From assembly GCA_035567015.1 (NCBI GenBank), contig DATMPQ010000334.1:1-9016 (forward strand): 9,016 bases of DNA, given 5' to 3'. This stretch comes from AV133 sp035567015 (GTDB lineage: Bacteria; Verrucomicrobiota; Verrucomicrobiia; Chthoniobacterales; UBA10450). A program made the position numbers and the translations under genes. Shown one piece after another: positions 1-7,091 of this stretch. The number at the start of each line of letters is the position of its first letter. Positions within the stretch are counted from its first letter, which is position 1. The notes beneath the pieces are model-generated. The model saw only the letters and a list, made by a program, of their open reading frames with translations, was not told the origin of the DNA and searched no databases.

Positions 1-381
1 TGCTTTTCTCGATATCGCACTCAGCGCGGCCGCCATCTTATCGACGATCTCCGCCCTGACGCCGAGGCCGTGTCGCTGGACGATCCAGCTTGGTTCGTTA
101 TACGAAAGCCACGTCTTGCCCGCTGGATCCTGCCACACGAGCGCCTTTAATGGCAGATCAATCCCGGCTGTCTGGGACGCCTCCATTAGTGGCGTCCCGC
201 CGCGAGCGTTACCGAAGATGATGAGTTCGGTCGGTCGTAACTCCAGGCCTGCTTCAGCCGCCCCTGCGGCATGATCAATCCGCGCGAACACAGTCATTCC
301 CTTCGCACGGATCTCGGCCTCCAACCGGTCCATCGTTTCCTTTGGACCGGACCTGCTTGCAATGGTCGTTAATCCTTCCAT
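1..381 (-). CDS. DUF302 family protein (3' end outside window)
   Basis: Reading leftward from the ATG at 381-379, an open frame of 127 codons runs off the left edge without a stop. It matches the DUF302 (TT1751-like) family as I know it. The core runs from LRPTELIIFGNARGGTPLM through the TAGIDLPLKALVW segment to WLSYNEP and a RHGL motif near residue 105. The remaining residues look like the usual C-terminal helix, so little is probably missing. DUF302 proteins are small soluble alpha/beta proteins of unknown biochemical role; I assign no function. There is no signal peptide. The start fits the family N-terminus, and a weak AGAGAG purine stretch lies a few bases upstream. A 174-base gap separates it from the HAD gene on the same strand, so it is probably its own transcription unit. 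Family call confident; C-terminal end unseen. Confidence 0.88.
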   Translation of the reverse strand, partial: MEGLTTIASRSGPKETMDRLEAEIRAKGMTVFARIDHAAGAAEAGLELRPTELIIFGNARGGTPLMEASQTAGIDLPLKALVWQDPAGKTWLSYNEPSWIVQRHGLGVRAEIVDKMAAALSAISRKA

Positions 382-392
382 GTGACTCTCTT

Positions 393-421
393 ATTGTGCC
401 GGCTGGCTCGCGTTGTGGCAA
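393..421 (-). promoter_or_regulatory. candidate sigma-70-type promoter for the DUF302 gene
   Basis: On the minus strand TTGCCA (421-416, five of six matches to TTGACA) is followed after exactly 17 bases by CACAAT (398-393, four of six matches to TATAAT). The -10 box ends 11 bases before the DUF302 ATG, so transcription would begin only about five bases ahead of the start codon, giving an almost leaderless mRNA. This is seen by pattern only; no mapping evidence. Confidence 0.35.
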
Positions 422-555
422 GGAGGGCCTAGTTGCGCGCACTGGTAGTTGCGCTCCCCAGACAACGCGTCTGCCGCTGGAAGCATATTGGAATTCGTAC
501 TGGAATTGATGGGCGTTGTCTTCCTTCAGCCGGCGCGGCCTGTGGATAGTAAATG

Positions 556-1467
556 TCAAGGTCCGCCATTCAGAACGAATTCTTCGACGGCTTTAGCGAA
601 ACCTTCTTCTTCGGATGAGCTCGTGGTGTAGGTGGCGGCGGATTTCACTTCTTCACCAGCCTGACCCATCGCGATGCTGATCCCGCTTTTTTCGAACATC
701 GCCATGTCGTTAGGCATATCACCGATGGTGGCAATTTGCTGTGTCGGAATGCCGAGCATTTCGGACAGGCGCGTGACGACGTAGCCTTTGTTCGCTTCCG
801 GGTGAGTCACATCGAGGTAGTAAGGCTGCGAACGCGCGGCCGAGACCAAGGTTTCGCGCTGCGGATTGGTTTGTCTCGTGTGAACTTTCGCCGCGAACTG
901 CTCGCGCACCGCGGCTTCACACCGTTGCACCGCGTCAAGATCATCGCTTACTCCGACTAACTTCGCCACATCGTTGGTAAGGCCCTTGAAATCCGCCACC
1001 ACCGTGGGCGGAAATTTGACCGTCCATTCTTCACGATCGACATGCGGTCCGTGGCGGTCGCACACGAACCAGTTCGTGCCACGATAAATCCAGCAGTCGA
1101 GTCCATGCTTCCGCATCGTCTCCATCGCAGGCTCGATTACGTCGGCCGGCAGCACGCGTTGTTCGATGACGGATAGGTTTGGCTTAACAAACATGCCGCC
1201 GTTGAAAGCAGCAATAGGTGTGGTGAGCGCCAACGGCGCGATCAGCATTTCCATGCCACGCGGCGGACGGCCGCTGGTAATCGCGAACTGAATTCCCGCA
1301 CTCCGCATTTTTTCGACCGCAGCACGCGCACGCTGCGTTAGCACCTTCTCGTGAGTTACCAGGGTGCCATCTACATCGGCAACAAGAAGACGAATCGTAG
1401 CAAGCGTTCCGGTAGATGATACCTCAGGTTCCTTGTTAGTGGCCGGATGTGTCGTGGATATACCCAT
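556..1467 (-). CDS. Cof-type HAD-superfamily phosphatase
   Basis: A 303-residue cytoplasmic phosphatase of the HAD superfamily, subfamily IIB (Cof/YbiV-like), whose members hydrolyse small sugar phosphates and related metabolites. Motif I is DVDGT at residues 31-35 (nucleophile Asp31, acid/base Asp33). Motif II is the TSGR at 64-67, the motif III lysine is Lys227 in the NKGY segment, and motif IV is GDMPND at 249-254 with Mg-binding Asp250 and Asp254. The C2 cap lies between motifs II and III, and the length is a little above the usual 270. I chose the ATG at 1467-1465, four bases after the gnd stop; longer starts would run back into gnd. The roughly 25-residue tail ahead of motif I is longer than usual. 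No clear Shine-Dalgarno site is present, so translation is probably coupled to gnd. The substrate cannot be read from sequence; the position after gnd suggests a pentose-phosphate metabolite or a damaged by-product. Confidence 0.9.
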   Translation of the reverse strand: MGISTTHPATNKEPEVSSTGTLATIRLLVADVDGTLVTHEKVLTQRARAAVEKMRSAGIQFAITSGRPPRGMEMLIAPLALTTPIAAFNGGMFVKPNLSVIEQRVLPADVIEPAMETMRKHGLDCWIYRGTNWFVCDRHGPHVDREEWTVKFPPTVVADFKGLTNDVAKLVGVSDDLDAVQRCEAAVREQFAAKVHTRQTNPQRETLVSAARSQPYYLDVTHPEANKGYVVTRLSEMLGIPTQQIATIGDMPNDMAMFEKSGISIAMGQAGEEVKSAATYTTSSSEEEGFAKAVEEFVLNGGP

Positions 1468-1471
1468 ATAA

Positions 1472-2515
1472 TTAAGCTGCCTTAGCTCGTTGTTTCTCGA
1501 GGTGACCACCGAACCCATAGCGCATCGCGGATAGCAGTCGATCGGCGTAATCAGCTTCGCCGCGCGAACTGAAACGTTCATATAACGCGGTTGTTAGTAC
1601 CGGCACCGGCACGCCTTCGTCGATTGCCGCCTTGATTGTCCAACGGCCTTCGCCGGAATCGGAAACGCGGCCGGCAAAGTTCGCCAGCTTGGCGTCGCCC
1701 GCCAGCGCCGATGCGGTCAGGTCGAGCAACCAGGAGCTGATGACGCTGCCGCGTCGCCAGACCTCGGAAATATCCGCGAGATTGAATTCATATTTATAAT
1801 GCTCGGGCTCGCGTAACGGCGTCGTTTCCGCATCGATTTCGCCGTCGCGCTTTCCAGCATTGGCGGATTTCAAGATGCTGATGCCTTCGGCGTACGCAGC
1901 CATGAGCCCGTATTCGATTCCGTTGTGCACCATTTTGACGAAATGTCCGGCGCCGTTAGGGCCGCAGTGCAAGTAACCATGTTCGGCTGTTCCGCCCGAT
2001 TGCCCGCGGCCAGGCGTCCGCGGCACGTTGCCCACTCCTGGCGCAAGCGTGGAAAAGATGGGATCCAATCGCTGTACAATCTCTGTGTCGCCGCCGATCA
2101 TCATGCAATAACCGCGCTCCAAACCCCAGACGCCGCCGCTCGTTCCGACATCGAGATAGTGAATGCCTAACGAGCCCAGTCCTTTCGCGCGCTCGATGTC
2201 GTCGATATAATAGGAATTCCCGCCGTCTATGATGGTATCGCCATTTTCGAGCAGCGGTGACAGCTCACCGATGGTCTGATCAACTACGGCCGCCGGCACC
2301 ATCAGCCAGATCGCTCGCGGTCGCTCGAGCTTTGCAACGAGGTCTGCCAATGAGCTGACTCCCTGTGCACCCTCCTTGACCAGATCGCCGACTAGTGCGG
2401 GGGAGTGATCAAACACCACGCATTTTTGTCCGTTCTTCAGTAAGCGCCGCACCATGTTCGCACCCATTCGGCCAAGACCAATCATCCCAAGCTGCATTGT
2501 GATTTGTTCGTTCAT
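1472..2515 (-). CDS. gnd: 6-phosphogluconate dehydrogenase, decarboxylating, short form (YqeC-like)
   Basis: Oxidatively decarboxylates 6-phosphogluconate to ribulose-5-phosphate, the second dehydrogenase of the oxidative pentose phosphate pathway, in the cytoplasm. At 347 residues it belongs to the short-form (YqeC/GndA-like) branch rather than the 470-residue E. coli type. The Rossmann motif GLGRMG is at 13-18. The substrate-binding block is IIDGGNSYY followed by DVGTSGGVWGLERGYCMMIG, and a KMVHNGIEYG segment carries the catalytic lysine and the HN pair. The second Rossmann strand ends in FDH (Asp36) instead of the N-R of NADP enzymes, which points to NAD+ preference. Start: the ATG at 2515 has GGAGAG about eight bases upstream, the best ribosome site in the cluster, so it is favoured over the in-frame ATG at 2497 and over reading back into the aldolase gene. 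It lies 22 bases after the aldolase stop and four before the HAD gene. Confidence 0.95.
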   Translation of the reverse strand: MNEQITMQLGMIGLGRMGANMVRRLLKNGQKCVVFDHSPALVGDLVKEGAQGVSSLADLVAKLERPRAIWLMVPAAVVDQTIGELSPLLENGDTIIDGGNSYYIDDIERAKGLGSLGIHYLDVGTSGGVWGLERGYCMMIGGDTEIVQRLDPIFSTLAPGVGNVPRTPGRGQSGGTAEHGYLHCGPNGAGHFVKMVHNGIEYGLMAAYAEGISILKSANAGKRDGEIDAETTPLREPEHYKYEFNLADISEVWRRGSVISSWLLDLTASALAGDAKLANFAGRVSDSGEGRWTIKAAIDEGVPVPVLTTALYERFSSRGEADYADRLLSAMRYGFGGHLEKQRAKAA

Positions 2516-2520
2516 AACTT

Positions 2521-2528
2521 TCTCTCCA
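2521..2528 (-). promoter_or_regulatory. Shine-Dalgarno site of gnd
   Basis: The minus-strand purine run GGAGAGA sits about six to eight bases before the ATG at 2515 and decides the gnd start. It is notable because the other genes of the cluster have no comparable site and seem to rely on coupling to the upstream gene. Confidence 0.6.
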
Positions 2529-2537
2529 TCAGTTGAG

Positions 2538-3458
2538 CTACGTTGTCGAAGTATCTTTCTTTGTTGAAGCTTCGAAGATGCTCTCGATCGCTTTGTCGAG
2601 CGCTGCATTAAATTCGGAATCGGATTGGACTGCGGAGAGGCCTTCGAGCAACGCGCGCGAAAAACTTGCGATGACGCCGCGGTTGCGACGCAGCCGATCA
2701 TTAGCTTCTTCCCGCGAATAACCGCCAGAAAGCGCGAGCACCCTGATCACATTCGGATGCGCGACCAGTTCTGAATAAAAACCATCCTTTTCCGGCAGCG
2801 TAAGCTTGAGAAAGACCAGTTCGTCCGCGGCCAGCTTGTTGAGTTTCTCCAGTATGCCAGTTTTGAGGAGCTCCTCCGCTGCTGCCTTCTCAGGAGACTT
2901 GATACTAACTTCCGGCTCGATAATCGGCACCAGGCCGGCCGCGCTAATTTGCGAAGCCAATTCAAACTGTTGCGCGACGATCTCCGTTATTCCATCTGCA
3001 TTCCCCTGGTGAATGAACGAACGCATCTTTGTTCCAAATATTCGACTGCCTTTCGCCTTATTCAGCAAAGCGGCCAAGCTGGGTATAGGTTTCATCAACT
3101 GCACACCGTCCTTTTCTTCCGCCAGGCCTTTGTCCACTTTCAGGAACGGAACGACGCGCTTTACTTCCCAAAGATAGTCTGCCGACGGCTTCCCGCTGAC
3201 GTTCCTGTCCATCGTATCTTCGAACAGAATTGCGCCGACGATCCGGTCTCCAGTGAAAACGGGGCTGGTCATGACACGCGTGCGCATCTGATGCACCAGC
3301 GCGAACATCTGGTCGTCATTTGACCACGAACCTTGTGGAATTCCGTAGGCAGCCAGAGTCCGCGGCGTACTGCCACCGCTTTCGTCCAGTGCGGCAACAA
3401 ACCCGGGCCGCGTTTTCATTGTGCACAATTGCTCGTCGTTCAATTCAGGCCTTTTCAT
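2538..3458 (-). CDS. fda: class I fructose-bisphosphate aldolase (Staphylococcus Fda-like)
   Basis: Reversibly cleaves fructose-1,6-bisphosphate to dihydroxyacetone phosphate and glyceraldehyde-3-phosphate by a Schiff-base mechanism, metal-free, in the cytoplasm. The 306-residue protein is full length and resembles the bacterial class I enzyme of Staphylococcus aureus (296 residues) nearly throughout. Marks are FVAALDESGGSTP (residues 20-32, Asp25), the PFLKVDKG block (104-111, Lys107), VPIIEPEV (177-184, Glu181/Glu183), Schiff-base Lys218 in VFLKLT, and phosphate-binding LSGGYSRE (243-250). Its ATG overlaps the pgi stop in an ATGA junction, so it is translationally coupled to pgi; no Shine-Dalgarno site is seen. 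It sits between pgi and gnd, linking glycolysis/gluconeogenesis with the pentose phosphate genes. The gene symbol follows the staphylococcal name; fbaB-type class I enzymes are only distantly related. Confidence 0.95.
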   Translation of the reverse strand: MKRPELNDEQLCTMKTRPGFVAALDESGGSTPRTLAAYGIPQGSWSNDDQMFALVHQMRTRVMTSPVFTGDRIVGAILFEDTMDRNVSGKPSADYLWEVKRVVPFLKVDKGLAEEKDGVQLMKPIPSLAALLNKAKGSRIFGTKMRSFIHQGNADGITEIVAQQFELASQISAAGLVPIIEPEVSIKSPEKAAAEELLKTGILEKLNKLAADELVFLKLTLPEKDGFYSELVAHPNVIRVLALSGGYSREEANDRLRRNRGVIASFSRALLEGLSAVQSDSEFNAALDKAIESIFEASTKKDTSTT

Positions 3459-5098
3459 GACTGTAGTTTCATTTGCCGGTAGCGGCGGATCAGATTGTTG
3501 GTTGAGCTATCGTGTTTCAGCTCCGGCTCCGATGAAGCTTCTAACTCCGGAATGATCCGCTGAGCCAGAGCTTTGCCGAGTTCTACGCCCCATTGATCGA
3601 AGGAGTTGATGTTCCAGATCGCGCCCTGAGTGAAAACGCTGTGTTCATAAAGCGCCACCAGCTTGCCGAGCACCTCAGGAGTTAGCCGGTCGGCAAAGAT
3701 AACATTCGACGGCCGATTACCTTCAAAGACACGATGCGGCACCAGCCACTTAGGCGTGCCTTCCGCCCTTACTTGTTCGGCTGTCTTGCCGAAAGCAAGC
3801 GCTTCAGCCTGCGCGAAGACGTTGGACAGCAGTACGTCGTGATGCCGGCCGAGCGGCGTAAGTGCGTGATCGAAGGCGATAAAATCACATGGAATAAGGC
3901 GTGTTCCTTGGTGGATCAACTGGTAGAACGAATGCTGTCCGTTCGTCCCAGGTTCACCCCAATAGACAGGCCCGGTATCGTAGTTGACCTGTTTGCCACC
4001 CAAAGTGACGTGCTTGCCGTTACTCTCCATTGTTAGCTGTTGGAGATAAGCCGGAAATCGTTTCAGGTATTGCTCGTAGGGAAGGACGGCGACTGTCTGC
4101 GCATTGAAGAAGTCCGTATACCAGACGGTGAGCAATCCAAGAAGAATTGGCAGGTTTTGGTCGAAAGGAGCGGTGCGAAAGTGCTCATCCATCTGATGAA
4201 AGCCGTCGAGCATGCTTCGGAAGTTGTCTGGTCCGATTGCCAGCATCGTTGACAAGCCGATGGCTGAATCCATCGAGTAACGTCCACCCACCCAATCCCA
4301 GAAGCCGAACATGTTTTCCGTATCAATGCCAAAAGCGGAGACCTTCTCAGCATTCGTGGAGACAGCAACGAAATGTCTGGCGACGGCAGCTTTGTCGCCG
4401 CCTAATCCTTTTAAGAGCCAGTCCCGTGCAGTCTGCGCGTTAGTCATCGTTTCCAGCGTGGTGAAGGTTTTCGACGAAACGATGAACAGCGTCTCCGCTG
4501 GATCGAGATCGCGAGTGGCTTCCACGAAGTCAGTCCCGTCGATGTTGGAGACAAAGCGAAAGGTGAGGTCGCGATCCGCGTAGTGCCTTAGAGCTTCGTA
4601 GGCCATTACCGGCCCGAGGTCAGAGCCGCCGATACCTATGTTAGTAATGTTCCGAATTCGCTTACCCGTGTGCCCAACCCATTCACCGCTGCGGATCCGG
4701 TTGCTAAAAGCGGCCATCTTGTCGAGCACGTCGTGGACTGCCGGCACAACGTTTTTGCCGTCGACCAAAATCGTTGCATTCTTGGGCGCCCGTAATGCGA
4801 TGTGCAACACGGCGCGTTTTTCGGTTGTGTTTATTTTCTCGCCGCGAAACATGGCGTCGATCCTTCCGCGCAAATCACACTCGTCGGCGAGCTGCCGGAG
4901 CAGCTTCAGGGTGGTTTCAGCGACTCGGTTCTTGGAATAATCCAGAAACAGTCCTGCACCTTCCGCGATGAGTTCTTCGCCGCGTATAGAATCGTTAGCG
5001 AATAGCTCGCGCAAATGCAGCTTTCTGATCTCCTTGCTATGTTCGCCCAGGGCTTTCCAGGTCGGTAACCGCTTAAGTGATGCTCTCTTTTTTTTCAT
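3455..5098 (-). CDS. pgi: glucose-6-phosphate isomerase
   Basis: Interconverts glucose-6-phosphate and fructose-6-phosphate in the cytoplasm. The 547-residue protein is complete and of normal family length. It carries the IGIGGSDLGP block (154-163), the SSKTFTT phosphate loop (208-214), the WVGGRYSMDSAIGLS signature (269-283), catalytic Glu358 in MESNGK, His389 in GTNGQHSFYQ, and Lys509 in the SFDQWGVELGK signature. The ATG at 5098-5096 begins a lysine-rich N-terminus that leads into the usual LPTWKAL start, so the gene is not an N-terminally fused protein. No Shine-Dalgarno site is evident. The old transaldolase stop (TAA at 5105-5103) lies four bases upstream, so the ancestral arrangement was coupled translation from tal. 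With tal broken, ribosomes now terminate 43 bases earlier, at 5143-5141, which may change coupling. Its stop overlaps the aldolase start by four bases. Confidence 0.97.
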   Translation of the reverse strand: MKKKRASLKRLPTWKALGEHSKEIRKLHLRELFANDSIRGEELIAEGAGLFLDYSKNRVAETTLKLLRQLADECDLRGRIDAMFRGEKINTTEKRAVLHIALRAPKNATILVDGKNVVPAVHDVLDKMAAFSNRIRSGEWVGHTGKRIRNITNIGIGGSDLGPVMAYEALRHYADRDLTFRFVSNIDGTDFVEATRDLDPAETLFIVSSKTFTTLETMTNAQTARDWLLKGLGGDKAAVARHFVAVSTNAEKVSAFGIDTENMFGFWDWVGGRYSMDSAIGLSTMLAIGPDNFRSMLDGFHQMDEHFRTAPFDQNLPILLGLLTVWYTDFFNAQTVAVLPYEQYLKRFPAYLQQLTMESNGKHVTLGGKQVNYDTGPVYWGEPGTNGQHSFYQLIHQGTRLIPCDFIAFDHALTPLGRHHDVLLSNVFAQAEALAFGKTAEQVRAEGTPKWLVPHRVFEGNRPSNVIFADRLTPEVLGKLVALYEHSVFTQGAIWNINSFDQWGVELGKALAQRIIPELEASSEPELKHDSSTNNLIRRYRQMKLQS

Positions 5099-5102
5099 GA
5101 TT

Positions 5103-5401
5103 TTAGGCTGCTTGCTGAAGTGCCGCAGTTTTCGATGAGATTACATTGAGTAAATCGCCAACGCCAATTGGAAGAAGAGTTCCTCGCCGCTCTTGCCCTT
5201 GCTTGCATAATCTCGAATCGCACGATCGTAGCTACTGCTGCTCTTAATTGCGTGATCGAAGATCGTTGGCTTTGACGTCAGCCCTGTGATGGCGAGCTCT
5301 GCGATGTAACGCTCAAGCGTTCCATTATTCAGCAGGTCACGAGTGATGTTATCGAGCCAGAGGCTCTGGCCCAGATTGTGGAGTTGTTGTGTCGTGTTCA
5401 T
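5103..5401 (-). pseudogene. tal: transaldolase remnant with large internal deletion
   Basis: The frame from the ATG at 5401 gives 86 residues ending at TAA 5143-5141. Residues 1-81 are clearly the N-terminus of the long-form transaldolase: LGQSLWLDNITRDLL, GTLERYI, TGLTSKPTIFDHAI, GEELFF. The family is usually about 360-380 residues, so the Schiff-base lysine and most of the barrel are absent. In a second frame, codons 5156-5106 read DLLNVISSKTAALQQAA and stop at TAA 5105-5103, which looks like a transaldolase C-terminus. Both ends of the gene therefore survive out of frame around a deletion of roughly 800 bases, with the junction near 5156-5166. In the retained part the signature Asn (TSNP) is Lys44. 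Intact transaldolase moves a dihydroxyacetone unit between sedoheptulose-7-P and glyceraldehyde-3-P. It starts three bases after the zwf stop. The alternative is an assembly or strain-collapse error. Confidence 0.88.
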
Positions 5402-5404
5402 AAT

Positions 5405-6997
5405 TTATCGGTGATTCGTTAGGTCGAGAGGCCGCCAGGCGCGACCGTCGCGCTCGAGGAGCTCGTCGGCCGCGGCCGGTCCGTCACTGCCGGCGGTGTA
5501 GTTTGGAAAAGAGGACGGCGGATTATCTGCCCAAAGATCCAGGATCGGCTGAACAACTGCCCAGCCCGCCTCGATGTTATCGGCGCGCTGGAACAAGGTC
5601 GCATCACCGATCATGCAATCGTAGATGAGGGTCTCGTAGCCGGTGTTGGGCGCGGTCTTGAAATAATCCTCGTAGGCGAAGTCCATGGTGACGTTGCTCA
5701 GCTTCACGGTCGGGCCGGGACGCTTAGCCGCGAACTCTAGCCCAATACCCTCACACGGCTCGATGCGCAGGATCATCCAATTGGGATGCATTCGCTCGAC
5801 GTCTGTGTCGCGGAAAAGAGTAAACGGCGCCTGGTGGAAACGGATTGCTATCTCCGTTACCCGCCGATTCAGGTATTTGCCGGTACGCAGGTAGAACGGG
5901 ACCCCGGCCCAACGCCAGTTATCTATCTGCAACTTGCAAGCGATGTAGGTCTCGGTATTCGAATCCGGAGCTACGTCAGGCTCCTGGCGATACGCCCGGA
6001 CGGTCTTGCCCAGGATGGTGCCGGCATCGTATTGGCCGCGCACTGCGTTCTTGAGCGCTTGCGCAGGATCGAGTGGACGTGTGGCCTCAATCACTTCCGC
6101 CTTTTTCGCCCGAACCGCATCGGCATCGAAGGAGATCGGCGGCTCCATCGCTGTCATTGCCAGTAGTTGAAACACGTGGTTCGGCACCATGTCGCGCAAT
6201 GCGCCGGTCTTCTCATAAAATTTTCCCCGCTGCTCGACCCCGACCGTCTCGGCAGCGGTAATCTGGACATGATCGATGTGTTCTCGATTCCAGATCGGCT
6301 CGAACAGACCGTTGGCGAACCGTAGCGCCATGATGTTCTGCACGGTTTCTTTGCCTAGAAAATGATCGATCCGGTAGATCTGATGCTCTTGCAGGTGTTT
6401 TAGTATTTCCGAATTCAGTGCCTTGGCCGAATTCAAGTCATGGCCAAAAGGCTTCTCGATCACGACTCGGCGCCATTGTCCGTCTTTTTCCGTGACCAGA
6501 CCCGCCGCTCCGAGACCCGCAACCGCCACACTGAAGAAGCGGTCCGCAATCGCCAGATAGAAGAGGCGGTTGCCCGCGATTCCTGCTGTCTTGTCGAGTC
6601 CGGCGAGATGCGCGTCCAGCCGGCGGTACATTTCGGCGTTTGTTAGGTCGCCTTGCAAATAGCTCATGCGATCGGTCAGCCATTGCCAGACGTTCTGGTC
6701 GATATGGTCGACTGCGAATTCGGCGTCGCTGCCGACAAATCCCTGCATTGTCTCGGTTAAACCGGTGCGCCATTCCTCTATTGTCTTCGAGGCGAGATCT
6801 ACGCCGACAATCCGGAATTCGTTAGGTAGCCGCTGCGCACCCACCAGGTCGTAGAGCGCGGGGACGACCAGACGCTTGGTTAGATCACCGGCGGCGCCGA
6901 AAATGACCATGACACACGGCGGCGCAAGCGGTGCCCCATCCGGGGCTCCCGATGACGGATCTTCAGCTCCGCTTGGCCTTTTACGCAAACTTTTCAT
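5405..6997 (-). CDS. zwf: glucose-6-phosphate dehydrogenase
   Basis: Oxidises glucose-6-phosphate to 6-phosphogluconolactone, the entry step of the oxidative pentose phosphate (or Entner-Doudoroff) pathway, in the cytoplasm. The protein has 530 residues, slightly longer than the usual 490-510 because of a Pro/Gly-rich tail of about 27 residues ahead of the Rossmann fold. The nucleotide loop is FGAAGDLTKR (33-42), followed by EKPFG (181-185), the substrate signature RIDHFLGKE (209-217, Lys216), and DMVPNH with catalytic His274. The second strand ends in GVDLAS, with Asp67 and Leu68 where NADP-specific relatives such as E. coli have Arg, suggesting weak NADP specificity. The ATG at 6997 has only a weak GAAGAG purine run about 8-13 bases upstream. 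It lies 94 bases after the NADH dehydrogenase stop and three bases before tal. No 6-phosphogluconolactonase gene is in the window. Confidence 0.96.
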   Translation of the reverse strand: MKSLRKRPSGAEDPSSGAPDGAPLAPPCVMVIFGAAGDLTKRLVVPALYDLVGAQRLPNEFRIVGVDLASKTIEEWRTGLTETMQGFVGSDAEFAVDHIDQNVWQWLTDRMSYLQGDLTNAEMYRRLDAHLAGLDKTAGIAGNRLFYLAIADRFFSVAVAGLGAAGLVTEKDGQWRRVVIEKPFGHDLNSAKALNSEILKHLQEHQIYRIDHFLGKETVQNIMALRFANGLFEPIWNREHIDHVQITAAETVGVEQRGKFYEKTGALRDMVPNHVFQLLAMTAMEPPISFDADAVRAKKAEVIEATRPLDPAQALKNAVRGQYDAGTILGKTVRAYRQEPDVAPDSNTETYIACKLQIDNWRWAGVPFYLRTGKYLNRRVTEIAIRFHQAPFTLFRDTDVERMHPNWMILRIEPCEGIGLEFAAKRPGPTVKLSNVTMDFAYEDYFKTAPNTGYETLIYDCMIGDATLFQRADNIEAGWAVVQPILDLWADNPPSSFPNYTAGSDGPAAADELLERDGRAWRPLDLTNHR

Positions 6998-7091
6998 GAG
7001 AGAACTCTTCGATCGCCGAACCCATTTTGGGAAAGACTATCTTTTTTGCCTTAGCCTATCCAGCAGGCGTGATGAAGTTGCCGGGATCGTT
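6998..7091 (-). other. spacer between NADH dehydrogenase gene and zwf
   Basis: This 94-base gap is the widest break inside the leftward gene series and is where a promoter for zwf would most likely sit. I see a weak inverted repeat, CCCA-TTT-TGGG (7021-7031), and on the transcribed strand an A-run rather than a T-run, so no convincing intrinsic terminator. No good -35/-10 pair is visible. Whether transcription continues from the upstream gene is open. Confidence 0.3.

Noticed and set aside
275..559. 94-codon minus-strand frame between the DUF302 and HAD genes.
   Set aside because: It overlaps the DUF302 gene in another frame, is Arg/Pro-rich with no recognisable domain, and has no ribosome site. 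The 382-555 gap appears non-coding apart from the candidate promoter.
1468..1581. N-terminal extension of the HAD phosphatase by 38 codons into gnd.
   Set aside because: The extra residues fall in the gnd C-terminal coding region and match nothing in HAD proteins; the ATG at 1467 fits the tight spacing.
2516..2701. N-terminal extension of gnd by 62 codons into the aldolase gene.
   Set aside because: The extension is the out-of-frame shadow of the aldolase C-terminus, and the Rossmann fold begins right after the ATG at 2515, which has the Shine-Dalgarno site.
3455..5401. The transaldolase fragment and pgi are in the same frame, separated by one stop codon (TAA 5143-5141), which suggests a tal-pgi fusion with a nonsense mutation or readthrough.
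   Set aside because: The true transaldolase C-terminal codons and stop (TAA 5105-5103) lie in another frame just before the pgi ATG, and pgi has a normal family N-terminus. The shared frame is therefore a chance result of the deletion; tal and pgi were separate genes.
7021..7031. Intrinsic terminator after the NDH-2 gene.
   Set aside because: The CCCA/TGGG stem is only four base pairs and no T-run follows on the transcribed strand.
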